NCBI RefSeq assembly: GCF_013373365.1
Contig: NZ_CP035925.1
Coordinates: forward strand, 2,108,001-2,172,000
Source: Lentibacillus sp. CBA3610
GTDB taxonomy: Bacteria > Bacillota > Bacilli > Bacillales > Amphibacillaceae
Direction of reading: 5' to 3'
Length of the DNA: 64,000 nucleotides
This document shows positions 53,164 through 61,337 of this stretch, one piece after another. The first letter of the stretch is position 1. Every line of letters begins with the position of its first letter. Under the pieces are notes generated by a model that searched no databases, had not been told where the DNA came from, and worked only from the letters and a program-made list of their open reading frames with translations. The position numbers and the translations under genes were made by a program.

Positions 53164-54549
53164 ATGTCAAACGAAACAACAATGGTCGAACAGCTTGCCG
53201 ACTGGGTGCATAAAGCCGATTGGAATAAGCTGTCCGATGATGCAAAAGAAGCATTGAAAGGACGTGTGCTGGACTCAATCGGTGTTGCGATTGGCGCACT
53301 TAGCGGTGAGCCGGTCAGGAAGATTCGCCGTATGACAGAAGATCTGGGCGGCGAACCGCTTGTGACACTTATCGGAGGAGGAAAAACAACACCGGATTAT
53401 GCGACATTTTTTAATGGAGCAGCTATTCGCTATCTCGACTTCAACGACTCTTATCTTGCTAAGGAAGAAACGGGGCATCCATCTGATAATATAGCACCGG
53501 TGCTCGCAGCTGCCGAGTATGCCGATACAAGCGGTGAAGACTTTTTACTCGCACTGGCAATTGCTTATCAAGTGCAATGCCGTTTGTCAGATGCGGCACC
53601 GGTCCGGAAACACGGATTCGATCACACCGTTCAAGGCGAATACGGTGCAGCAGCCGGAGCATCCCACGCCATGGGGCTCGACAGCATTGAAATTGCCAAT
53701 GCCATTTCAATCGCTGGCACCGGATATAATTCCCTCAGAGTTACGCGAACCGGTGAATTGTCAAACTGGAAAGGGCTCGCTTATCCGAACACGGCAATGG
53801 GTGCCATCCATGCGAGCATGCTTGCCAAATATGGCATTACCGGACCAAGAGAAGTTTTTGAAGGCAATAAAGGATTCATGGACACGATTGCAGGCGAATT
53901 TGCAATCGATTGGGAAAAAGAAGATCTTGAACGTGTCACCGATACAATCATCAAACGCTTCAATGCTGAGATTCACTCACAATCATCCATTGAAGGATTG
54001 CTCGAAATTCGGGACCGTGAAAATATTAAACCGGAAGCTATTAAAGAAATCCGTCTCACCACCTTTGATGTTGCCTACAACATTATCGGCGGCGGTGAAG
54101 AAGGCGGCAAGAAACGGATCCGCTACAAAGAAGAAGCCGACCACTCCTTGCCATATATGCTCGCAGCTGCCTATCTGGACGGCCAGGTCATGCCTGAGCA
54201 GTATGAACCTGAGCGTATCATGCGCGATGACATCCAGAATCTGCTGCAAAAAGTCAATGTCAAACCGGATGATGACTACAGCAATCGCTTCCCAGATGAA
54301 ATGGCCTGCCGCATCGAACTGGAAACAAACGACGGACAGATTTTTGAAGTCGAAAAACGCGACTATCAGGGATTCAAAACACAGCCTGCCAGCTGGGATG
54401 TCCTGATGGAAAAATACAATGGACTGACACAGGGTATCGACAGTGCACTTGCCGGTAAAATCGCTGATACGATTAAAAACCTGGAAAATGTGAAAGTCAG
54501 CGAATTAACGGAATTGCTTGGTCAGATTAAACTTGAGGAGGATGAATAA
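53164..54549 (+). CDS. MmgE/PrpD family protein
   Basis: A 461-residue protein from ATG 53164 after GGAGGTG. GRVLDSIGVAIGAL, AIRYLDFNDSYL near 95, HPSDNIAPVLAAAEY and KRFNAEIHSQSSIEGLLEIR are typical. The family includes 2-methylcitrate dehydratase, cis-aconitate decarboxylase and related (de)hydratases or decarboxylases of small tricarboxylic acids. No PrpC/PrpB or methylcitrate genes are beside it. It ends two bases before the ATG of a phosphosulfolactate-synthase-like gene, so a different acid is likely the substrate. Confidence 0.9.
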   Translation: MSNETTMVEQLADWVHKADWNKLSDDAKEALKGRVLDSIGVAIGALSGEPVRKIRRMTEDLGGEPLVTLIGGGKTTPDYATFFNGAAIRYLDFNDSYLAKEETGHPSDNIAPVLAAAEYADTSGEDFLLALAIAYQVQCRLSDAAPVRKHGFDHTVQGEYGAAAGASHAMGLDSIEIANAISIAGTGYNSLRVTRTGELSNWKGLAYPNTAMGAIHASMLAKYGITGPREVFEGNKGFMDTIAGEFAIDWEKEDLERVTDTIIKRFNAEIHSQSSIEGLLEIRDRENIKPEAIKEIRLTTFDVAYNIIGGGEEGGKKRIRYKEEADHSLPYMLAAAYLDGQVMPEQYEPERIMRDDIQNLLQKVNVKPDDDYSNRFPDEMACRIELETNDGQIFEVEKRDYQGFKTQPASWDVLMEKYNGLTQGIDSALAGKIADTIKNLENVKVSELTELLGQIKLEEDE

Positions 54550-54550
54550 T

Positions 54551-55375
54551 ATGAGTAACCAAAGAGCTTTCCAAAGTATCCGAATGAACAGCCGTCAGGA
54601 AAAACCCCGCAATAAAGGACTTACTGAAATCCGTGGCCCATACTATGCTGTCATGGGTAAGCAATATTTAAGAGATATTCTGGAAACAATGGGTGACTAT
54701 GTGGACATTCTCAAGTTTTCCGGCGGTGCGTTTACGTTGTATCCGGAAGATAAACTCCGGGAACTGCTTGACCTCGCACATGAATATGATGTCAAAGTAT
54801 CAACAGGCGGCTTTATGGAAACCGTTCTGACACAAGGTCCAGAAGCAGTTGACCATTACCTTGATGAGTGTAAACGTCTTGGATTTGACATTATTGAAAT
54901 TTCAACCGGATTTATTACGATGCCAACCGATGACATTGTCCGCCTCGTTGAAAAAGTACAGAAAAAAGGTCTCCTCGCCAAGCCGGAAATTGGTGTCCAA
55001 TTCGGAGCAGGCGGCACAAATACGGTCGAACAAAATGAAGCGGAAGGCATCACAGACCCATCACAAGCAATTGAAGTCGGCAAACGCTGCCTTGACGCCG
55101 GTGCCTATATGCTGATGATTGAATCAGAAGGCATTACCGAAAGTGTCAGCAAATGGCGGACCGAAATTGCCACCCGGTTCGCCCGTGAACTCGGCACCGA
55201 AAACGTCATGTTTGAAGCAGCCGATCCGGACGTCTTTGAATGGTATATCAAGAATTACGGGCCGGAAGTGAACGTATTTGTCGACCACAGCCAAATCGTC
55301 CAGCTGGAAGTGCTGCGCCGCGGCATTTGGGGAACCAAGGACCTGTGGGGACGCGTCGTTACGTATAACGAATAA
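54551..55375 (+). CDS. Phosphosulfolactate synthase (ComA)-like protein
   Basis: A 274-residue TIM-barrel protein from ATG 54551 after GAGGAGG. KPRNKGLTEIRGP near 17-29, DILKFSGGAFTLYP near 55, STGGFMETV near 80, IIEISTGFI near 110 and FVDHSQIVQLEVLRRGIWG near the end match PF02679. Archetypal ComA adds sulfite to phosphoenolpyruvate to give (R)-phosphosulfolactate; Bacillus YitD belongs to the same family. Key words differ somewhat from ComA (FSGGAF for FGWGTS), so the substrate may be different. It forms an operon with the PrpD-type gene. Confidence 0.85.
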   Translation: MSNQRAFQSIRMNSRQEKPRNKGLTEIRGPYYAVMGKQYLRDILETMGDYVDILKFSGGAFTLYPEDKLRELLDLAHEYDVKVSTGGFMETVLTQGPEAVDHYLDECKRLGFDIIEISTGFITMPTDDIVRLVEKVQKKGLLAKPEIGVQFGAGGTNTVEQNEAEGITDPSQAIEVGKRCLDAGAYMLMIESEGITESVSKWRTEIATRFARELGTENVMFEAADPDVFEWYIKNYGPEVNVFVDHSQIVQLEVLRRGIWGTKDLWGRVVTYNE

Positions 55376-55388
55376 AAGAAGTTCGGGA

Positions 55389-55424
55389 AACAACCGGGTT
55401 GAATTCATGCCCGGTTGTTTTTTT
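55389..55424 (+). terminator. Terminator of the PrpD-ComA operon
   Basis: AACAACCGGG (55389-55398) pairs with CCCGGTTGTT (55410-55419), followed by further T. Confidence 0.85.
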
Positions 55425-55474
55425 GAGAAGTTCTTTTTGTAAGCTCTGTTTCTTATTAATATCGTAGTCTATAG

Positions 55475-55659
55475 AAAAGCACGAGAGAAGGTCGTCTCGT
55501 TCGGAAGGAAGTGAAATCAGGCATGAAAAGCACGTGAGAATGGCTGTCTCGTTCGGAAGGAAGTGAAATCTGGCATGAAAAGCACGTGAGAATGGCTGTC
55601 TCGTTTGGAAGGAAGTGAAATCTGGCATGAAAAGCACGTGAGAATGGCTGTCTCGTTCG
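55475..55659. repeat. 52 bp tandem repeat array, about 3.6 units
   Basis: Units start with AAAAGCACG(T/A)GAGAA and end with AAATC(T/A)GGCATG at 55475-55525 (51 bp), 55526-55577, 55578-55629 and a 30-base partial unit 55630-55659. The inner units differ by a single base. Open frames exist across it on the minus strand, but they have no ribosome site and simply repeat with the DNA. Confidence 0.9.
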
Positions 55660-55667
55660 TCACCAAG

Positions 55668-55715
55668 GAAAAATACTCCCTTTCCACGGGGAACGCTTCA
55701 GCCTCCTCGCTCGCA
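55668..55715. repeat. Fragment of the dispersed palindromic repeat seen at 4118-4236
   Basis: AAATACTCCCTTTCCACGGG, then CAGCCTCCTCG, match the reverse complement of the 4118-4236 element with a few changes; only about one arm is left. Confidence 0.5.
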
Positions 55716-55780
55716 AATAACATCGTTTTTTGCAAATGTTAATGTTGGCCTTGAGTACCCTCACCATCCATCCAGCACAC

Positions 55781-55823
55781 AAAAAGTCCTTCCACACCCG
55801 CAAAGCGTGTAGAAGGACTTTTT
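55781..55823. terminator. Strong bidirectional terminator, end of AbgT copy 2
   Basis: AAAAAGTCCTTCCACAC pairs perfectly except one spot with GTGTAGAAGGACTTTTT across a nine-base loop, with T on both strands. Confidence 0.8.
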
Positions 55824-55926
55824 CATAAGGTAAGCAAGAATAAATTTCGGTTTTCAATTCGAAATCGACTAACTCGCCGATTTCTACAATCCAACCTCCG
55901 ACCTCTGGCATCTGAAAAGACACGTC
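55814..55926 (-). repeat. ~120 bp dispersed repeat, copy C (inverted)
   Basis: Minus strand: GACGTGTCTTTTCAGATGCC, AGAGGTCGGAGGTTGGATTG, GAAATCGGCGAGTTAGTCGA, TTTATTCTTGCTTACC. It lies 14 bases after the AbgT gene and is inverted relative to copies A and B. Confidence 0.7.
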
Positions 55927-55940
55927 AGTGTTTTTTCTTA

Positions 55941-57500
55941 TTAGCCACCATATTCGATCGGTGAACCTGGTCCGAGCGGAATGCCAAACAGCATCCATGC
56001 TACCAGCATAATGGTCCAGCCGATCAGGAAGTACAGTGAATAAGGTAACATGACAGAAACAAGTGTACCTATACCCATCTTCTTATCATATTTTTGGGCA
56101 AACGCAATGATCACGGCAAAATAGGTCATCAATGGCGTAATGATATTCGTTGTCGAATCGGCTACACGATAAGCCATTTGTGTCAGTTCAGGTGAATAAC
56201 CCAACTGCATCATGATTGGCACAAAGATTGGCGCCATCATAGCCCACTTAGCCGACGCACTTCCAATAAACAAGTTAATAAATGCGGTGATTAGCACAAA
56301 CAGCAAAATCAGTGGAATTCCGGTTAAGTTGATGCTGTCCAAAAATTCCGCCCCATATACACCGAGCACCGTACCCATATTGGATTCATTGAAATAGGCT
56401 ACGAATTGACCTGCCGTAAAAGCCAGAACGATAAACATCCCCATCGATGCCATCGTATCAGTCATTTGCCCCGCTACATCTTTATCATTACGGATCACTT
56501 TAGTCACCATACCGTAAACGAGCCCTGGTATGAAGAACAAAATTGCAATAATCGGCACCAATGAACTCATAAATGGTGATTGAATAATCTGATCCATGTA
56601 ATTGCCTTCTGTACCACGCAATGGTGCATTTTCCGGCAAGACAAGCAAAGCTGTCAAAATCAGGCCAACTACCAAGGATACACCGGACCAGATAAGCCCT
56701 TTCTTTTCGACAGGCTTAAGGCCTTCAAGATCCTCATTACCGGCACCTTCCTCTGCATCCTCGCCTTGATAGACACCCAAGCGCGGAACAACAATACGCT
56801 CCGTTACCCAAGTACCAATTAATGTCAGGATAAACACGGAAGCAGCGATAAAGAACCAATTCATCGCGACGTTCATCGTTTCAGCATAGGCCGGGTCAAT
56901 GGTTGATGCCGCAGCAATCGTCAATTCACTCAGCATAACGTCTGTTCCGGACAATACCAGGTTCGCACTGAACCCGGCTGATACCCCGGCAAATGCGGCT
57001 GCAAGACCGGCCAACGGATGCCGTCCCATTGCAGCAAAAATCAATGCACCAAGCGGCGGCAGGACAACATAACCTGCATCCGATGCCACACTGGACATAA
57101 TACCGGCAAAAACCAGTCCGAGAGTAATAAATCGTGTCGGCACAGATAATACAAAACCACGCAATAACGCACTGATTAATCCGGTACGCTCTGCTACACC
57201 GATACCAAGCATCGTTACAAGCACGACACCAAGCGGTGCGAAACCAATAAAGTTATCCGTCATACTCCCAAAAATATATTCAAGCCCTTCAGCATTCAAT
57301 AAGTTCTTAATCTCGACCATTTCGCCTTCTTCACCAGGATGTTCAACACTAATGCCCAGAGGCTGTAAAGCAGCTGACAAAAGAAGAACCAATCCTGCTA
57401 AGATGGCAAACAGTGTGATGGGATGCGGCAGTTTGTTACCAATAAATTCCACCACATCCAAAAAGCGCTGAAAGAGTGTTTTCTTTTGTTTCTCCATCAT
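55941..57500 (-). CDS. AbgT family transporter (copy 2)
   Basis: A 519-residue carrier from ATG 57500 (MMEKQKKTLFQRFLDVVEFI), GAGGGGAG upstream. FIGNKLPHPITLFAIL, PLAGLAAAFAGVSAGFSANL and TPLMTYFAVIIAFAQKYDKK are AbgT marks. It is convergent with the PrpD-ComA pair and may move their substrate or product, since AbgT proteins handle dicarboxylate-like or sulfonated compounds; that link is a guess. It is clearly diverged from copy 1 at 27366-28889. Confidence 0.88.
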   Translation of the reverse strand: MMEKQKKTLFQRFLDVVEFIGNKLPHPITLFAILAGLVLLLSAALQPLGISVEHPGEEGEMVEIKNLLNAEGLEYIFGSMTDNFIGFAPLGVVLVTMLGIGVAERTGLISALLRGFVLSVPTRFITLGLVFAGIMSSVASDAGYVVLPPLGALIFAAMGRHPLAGLAAAFAGVSAGFSANLVLSGTDVMLSELTIAAASTIDPAYAETMNVAMNWFFIAASVFILTLIGTWVTERIVVPRLGVYQGEDAEEGAGNEDLEGLKPVEKKGLIWSGVSLVVGLILTALLVLPENAPLRGTEGNYMDQIIQSPFMSSLVPIIAILFFIPGLVYGMVTKVIRNDKDVAGQMTDTMASMGMFIVLAFTAGQFVAYFNESNMGTVLGVYGAEFLDSINLTGIPLILLFVLITAFINLFIGSASAKWAMMAPIFVPIMMQLGYSPELTQMAYRVADSTTNIITPLMTYFAVIIAFAQKYDKKMGIGTLVSVMLPYSLYFLIGWTIMLVAWMLFGIPLGPGSPIEYGG

Positions 57501-57699
57501 ATACTCCCCTCTTGTTCTTCTATGAATAATATTCTGAAAATAGTGCAAAAAATTACGACATATGTATTATTATAAAGCCTATCGTCATAAATTTAAATAT
57601 ACCAACAATAAGTTAGAAGAGTAAAAATTTTTAAGAGTTTCAGGACACGCTTACTGCTGCAAGTATGTCTTAGTAACGGCCTATTTAAGAATAAATGCT

Positions 57700-57819
57700 G
57701 ACGCGTTTTTTCAGATGCCAGAGGTCAGAAGTCAGATTGGAAGAAATCGGGTGAAATCGCCGAAACAGACGATTTCTGCATCACCCTGAATTTTATACTT
57801 TCTACCTTATAAAAAAGAG
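57700..57819 (+). repeat. ~120 bp dispersed repeat, copy B
   Basis: GACGCGTTTTTTCAGATGCC, AGAGGTCAGAAGTCAGATTG, GAAATCGGGTGAAATCGCCG, TTTATACTTTCTACCTTATA. Same plan as copies A and C, here with an enlarged inner loop. It fills most of the gene-free stretch 57501-57849. Confidence 0.7.
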
Positions 57820-57849
57820 AGCATTACCTTTTTTGCAGTGATACCTGTA

Positions 57850-58680
57850 TTATTCATCGAAACTGTCCGGGTTTTTCCCTGTCCGCTCATCTTTGTTTAG
57901 CCCTGAGATCTTTTTCATTTCCTCATCAGTCAGTTCAAAATCAAAAATATCCGCATTCTCTTGTATCCGGTGTTCGTGCGTTGATTTTGGAATGGTGATC
58001 ACGTTGTTTTGCACATCCCAGCGCAATATGACTTGTGCAGATGTTTTATTATATTTATCAGCAAGCCCTGAAATGATCGGTTCATCCATCAATCTGCCTT
58101 TCTTTAGCGGTGACCAGGCCTCGAGCTGAATATTTTCTTCTTCACAGAATGCTTTCAACTTTTCCTGTGTCAGATGCGGATGATATTCAACCTGATCGAT
58201 AACGGGTTTCACATGACAATCCGCCAGCAAATCCTGCAGATGATGAACATGGAAGTTACTCACACCAATCGCCCGGACTTTTCCCTTTTCATACAGCTCT
58301 TCCATCGCCTTCCATGTATCTTTAAATTTTCCTTTGACAGGCCAGTGAATCAGGTATAGATCAAGGTAATCCATGCCAAGCTTTTCAAGACTTTTTTCAA
58401 ATGCTTGCAATGTACTTTCATAGCCCTGTTCATCATTCCAGACTTTTGATGTGACAAAGATCTCCTCTCTTGGAACACCGGATTCCCTGATGCCTTGTCC
58501 GACACCTTTTTCATTATCATAAAATGATGCTGTATCAATGCTGCGATAGCCATGTTTCAGTGCAGCTTTGACGGATGCTACGGTAACATCACCATCTTCA
58601 ACTTTGTATACGCCCAAGCCGAATCCGGGTATTTTCACACCATTGTTTAATGTTACCGTATCCTGAAGATTTTCAATCAT
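57850..58680 (-). CDS. Aldo/keto reductase
   Basis: A 276-residue AKR from ATG 58680 ([20 protein letters not shown]), GGAGGG upstream. The AKR tetrad is visible: Asp in SIDTASFY, Tyr in the same motif, Lys in VTSKVWN near 80 and His in [10 protein letters not shown] near 113. [10 protein letters not shown] and [10 protein letters not shown] also fit. It is close in layout to YtbE/YvgN-type glyoxal and methylglyoxal reductases, NADPH-dependent and cytoplasmic. Confidence 0.92.
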   Translation of the reverse strand: MIENLQDTVTLNNGVKIPGFGLGVYKVEDGDVTVASVKAALKHGYRSIDTASFYDNEKGVGQGIRESGVPREEIFVTSKVWNDEQGYESTLQAFEKSLEKLGMDYLDLYLIHWPVKGKFKDTWKAMEELYEKGKVRAIGVSNFHVHHLQDLLADCHVKPVIDQVEYHPHLTQEKLKAFCEEENIQLEAWSPLKKGRLMDEPIISGLADKYNKTSAQVILRWDVQNNVITIPKSTHEHRIQENADIFDFELTDEEMKKISGLNKDERTGKNPDSFDE

Positions 58681-58770
58681 GACGTTCCCTCCATTTATCT
58701 GTATAATGCTATTGTATAATATTTCGCCGTTACGGTACAAAACGAACGGTAACATTCACTCCTTGTAAAT

Positions 58771-59004
58771 GCATGTGTTGTTTCACCGGGTGACACAGCC
58801 GGACATGCTAACGCATCCGAAACAACAATTGCATCGCTCGGATTCCATACCGGACAGCACTTTTTGTACTTATTTGATTACGATTGGCGATTCGTCGTTA
58901 TCATCGATAGCATCCAGGAAGGAGATGAAGAGCCGGTTATCCCGTATATTCAGGAATCTGTCGGTGATGGCCCGGACCAATATTTTTTTATCGGTGATAT
59001 TTAA
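58771..59004 (+). pseudogene. Fossil of a plasmid pRiA4b ORF-3-like protein (C-terminal part)
   Basis: An open frame without any start codon reads ETTIASLGFHTGQHFLYLFD, then YDWRFVVIIDSIQEGDEEPV, and ends after GDGPDQYFFIGDI. The FLYLFDYxxxWRF block, followed by the acidic stretch and GxGPxQY, is the C-terminal signature of the pRiA4b ORF-3-like family. GDE between the Tyr and Trp appears to be lost. The 5' part is gone. The 58681-58770 stretch holds nothing else. Confidence 0.6.
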
Positions 59005-59035
59005 AAACTGCACCCATAAGACACGTGCAGTTTTT
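59003..59035. terminator. Bidirectional terminator
   Basis: AAAAACTGCAC (59003-59013) pairs perfectly with GTGCAGTTTTT (59025-59035). It serves the minus-strand coiled-coil gene and earlier probably the lost plus-strand gene. Confidence 0.8.
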
Positions 59036-59045
59036 AAACTTGGTA

Positions 59046-59522
59046 TTATGGACTTGTTAACCGCTCCACTTCGCCTTCCACCTGAAAAATCCGTTTATTG
59101 AGAGCTTTCAGGCCAAAACTCAAATCATCCACTTTTTTCTCCAGCCCATCAAGTCTGTCCGACAACACATGCATTTGTTCATTATTTTTGCCGACCATAT
59201 CAATAATTTGCTCCATCATTTTTTCTTGACGATCTAGCCTTTTTTCCTGATTCTCAAGCATTTTTTCTTGGCGATCCAGCCTTTTTCCCTGATTTTCGAG
59301 CATTTTTTCTTGTCGATCCAGCCTTTTTTCCTGATTCTGGAGCATTTCGCCTTGATTTTTCAGCAATTCACCATGGCTTTTTAGTAATTCACTATGACTT
59401 TTTAACATTTGGTCTTGCCCATTTAAAATTTCCCCGTGTTTCTCCAGGATTTGGCTGTTTTTTTCGACCATTTGCTCCAGATTCCCCATCCGCTTATCCA
59501 GGCTTTTAAGCACTTCCTCCAT
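59046..59522 (-). CDS. Coiled-coil protein built from 14-residue repeats
   Basis: A 158-residue, wholly helical protein from ATG 59522 (MEEVLKSLDKRMGNLEQMVE), GGGAGG nine bases upstream. Three 42 bp units (59217-59258, 59259-59300, 59301-59342) encode LDRQEKMLENQGKR-type units, two heptads each; weaker copies lie toward the N-terminus (LLKSHGELLKNQGEML). No membrane or enzyme motif. It shares its design with the protein at 26260-26610. Function unknown; scaffold or partner-binding rod is possible. Confidence 0.7.
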   Translation of the reverse strand: MEEVLKSLDKRMGNLEQMVEKNSQILEKHGEILNGQDQMLKSHSELLKSHGELLKNQGEMLQNQEKRLDRQEKMLENQGKRLDRQEKMLENQEKRLDRQEKMMEQIIDMVGKNNEQMHVLSDRLDGLEKKVDDLSFGLKALNKRIFQVEGEVERLTSP

Positions 59523-59733
59523 ATGTTTCACCCTCCCTTATTCTACGATTTGATGTGTTTATATTTTACCCTATTTCACGGATTGGAGCAAAAGTGAAAA
59601 ATTGGCTGAAATGGCTTTAAACGTTAATTTCCAGAACAATATATTTTACAAAAACCTATTATCTCAGTGCTATTGTCACATATCAAAACAAATGAACATC
59701 AGCAAATTCATTTTACCCTTTTTGCCCAATTTT

Positions 59734-61281
59734 TCAGCTTACCTTGTCTTCCGGGATCTCATATTTTTTCGTATGCCGGTTGCCCAAATAGCGGAGCAGG
59801 AAAAATTGAATAATAATACCTGCTGCCAATAGAACGATGCTGCTTCCAATGATGGAATAAAGTAAATATAGCACACCGGAAATCCCGGCTGGCACAAGTG
59901 CATAGGGTATCTGTGTATTCACATGGGCTATGTGATCTGACTCTGCAAATATGGATGCCATAACCGTTGTATCCGATATCGGTGACACATGATCCCCGAA
60001 AATCGAACCGGCAAAAATAGCACCAATCGCAATCGGAATCATTTCTTCACCACCAAACGTAAACGCTAATGGTATGGCAATTGGAGTCAAAATGGACATG
60101 GTTCCCCAAGACGTGCCGGTTGCGAATGAGATAAACATTGAAATAATGAAAATCAGGAAAGGCAATAGTGCTGCCGTCATCCATCCTTCTGTTGCAGAAA
60201 CAACGAATTCAGCAGTGCCAAGCGCTGAGGTGACTGTACCGATTGACCATGCAAGGATAATAATAATCAGCGCCGGCAGCATCGTCCTGACACCACCAAG
60301 CAGCGTATCTTCACAATCCTTTAGGCTCATACCCTGGATCAGTGCCAGGATAAGTCCCATCAGTGTCATCGCAAATGCACCCCATGTCAGGGCAACCGAA
60401 ACATCGGTTTCAGCCAAAGCATCCATTATTGAATTACCCTCGGCCCCACCGCCTGAATACCATAGGCCCCACATGCTGACCGAAATCAGTGCTACCAGCG
60501 GCAGAATAAAATTCCAGACACTGCCATCTTTCGTATGCGGCTCTCCCAAATCTTGATCAACCGAAGACAGCGGTGTTGCACCATCGGGTATAAGCTTACC
60601 CGTTTTTTGGGCCCGTTCTTCCGCTTTTGCCATCGGCCCGAAATCTTTTCCCAAAATAATCATCGGAACCGCTAACAAGCAAAGAATGGCATAAAAGTTC
60701 CACGGAATCGACTGCAAAAAGGCAAAATATGGCTCCAATCCGACAATGGCAAGGCTCGCAAACGCACCGGCAATCAATGATACCTGGAAGCCAATCCAGT
60801 CGGAAACAGGACCAATTGTAGCGATTGGCGCAGCTGTTGAATCAAGTACATATGATAATTTTTCCCTCGAGATTTTATGTTTAGCAGCGATGTCCTTTGA
60901 GGCGTTTCCAACAATGACCGAATTCACGTAGTCATTAAAGAAGATGATGAGTCCCAAGAAGTACGATAAAAATTGAACTCTTTTTGCAGTGGTTAATTTT
61001 TTCTCCAAAACGTTGATGAGCCCTTGTGATCCGCCCGTTTTAAACATGAATGCGGCGCCACAGCCAAGCAAGGCGGTCATCACAAGAAAGCGGGCGTTCC
61101 ACGGGTCAATCATGACATCTTTCATCCAGGTGAACGTGACACTGACTGCCGCAAACGGATTACCACCCGCTGCAATTAAACCGCCTACCCAAATACTGAT
61201 AAATAATGACAGCAGTACACGCTTTGTCACGATAGCCAAAACGACAGCTACAATCGGTGGAATGACTGATAAGAAGTCCAT
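59734..61281 (-). CDS. Na+/H+ antiporter NhaC family protein (copy 2)
   Basis: A 515-residue carrier from ATG 61281 after GGGGGGGAG. FLGLIIFFNDYVNSVIVGN near 105, LDSTAAPIATIGPVSDW near 147, GTSWGTMSILTPIAIPLAF near 390 and FGDHVSPISDTTVMASIF near 430 define the family. The Asp-Asp of copy 1 (FFDDYF) is FFNDYV here. It follows alr on the same strand by 56 bases and may be cotranscribed with the amino-acid genes, so an amino-acid or organic-acid exchange role is possible. Confidence 0.87.
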   Translation of the reverse strand: MDFLSVIPPIVAVVLAIVTKRVLLSLFISIWVGGLIAAGGNPFAAVSVTFTWMKDVMIDPWNARFLVMTALLGCGAAFMFKTGGSQGLINVLEKKLTTAKRVQFLSYFLGLIIFFNDYVNSVIVGNASKDIAAKHKISREKLSYVLDSTAAPIATIGPVSDWIGFQVSLIAGAFASLAIVGLEPYFAFLQSIPWNFYAILCLLAVPMIILGKDFGPMAKAEERAQKTGKLIPDGATPLSSVDQDLGEPHTKDGSVWNFILPLVALISVSMWGLWYSGGGAEGNSIMDALAETDVSVALTWGAFAMTLMGLILALIQGMSLKDCEDTLLGGVRTMLPALIIIILAWSIGTVTSALGTAEFVVSATEGWMTAALLPFLIFIISMFISFATGTSWGTMSILTPIAIPLAFTFGGEEMIPIAIGAIFAGSIFGDHVSPISDTTVMASIFAESDHIAHVNTQIPYALVPAGISGVLYLLYSIIGSSIVLLAAGIIIQFFLLRYLGNRHTKKYEIPEDKVS

Positions 61282-61337
61282 AAATTCTCCCCCCCCTGTA
61301 TTTATTTAATTTTCAGATATTTATTGTGATTATAAAC

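Noticed and set aside
53519..54406. 295-codon frame on the plus strand
   Set aside because: It is an out-of-frame shadow inside the MmgE/PrpD gene, whose protein motifs are clear.
55359..55735. Minus-strand frames with a repeating protein sequence across the tandem array
   Set aside because: The repetition simply reflects the 52 bp DNA unit; there are no ribosome sites and the frames cross a terminator.
55660..55998. 112-codon minus-strand frame after AbgT copy 2
   Set aside because: It reads through repeat copy C and a strong terminator, overlaps the AbgT 3' end and has no start signal.
58769..59101. 110-codon plus-strand frame beginning at ATG 58769
   Set aside because: The protein-like sequence is in a different frame (the pRiA4b-type fossil); this frame crosses the terminator into antisense of the coiled-coil gene.
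60074..60556. 160-codon plus-strand frame
   Set aside because: Antisense shadow of NhaC copy 2.
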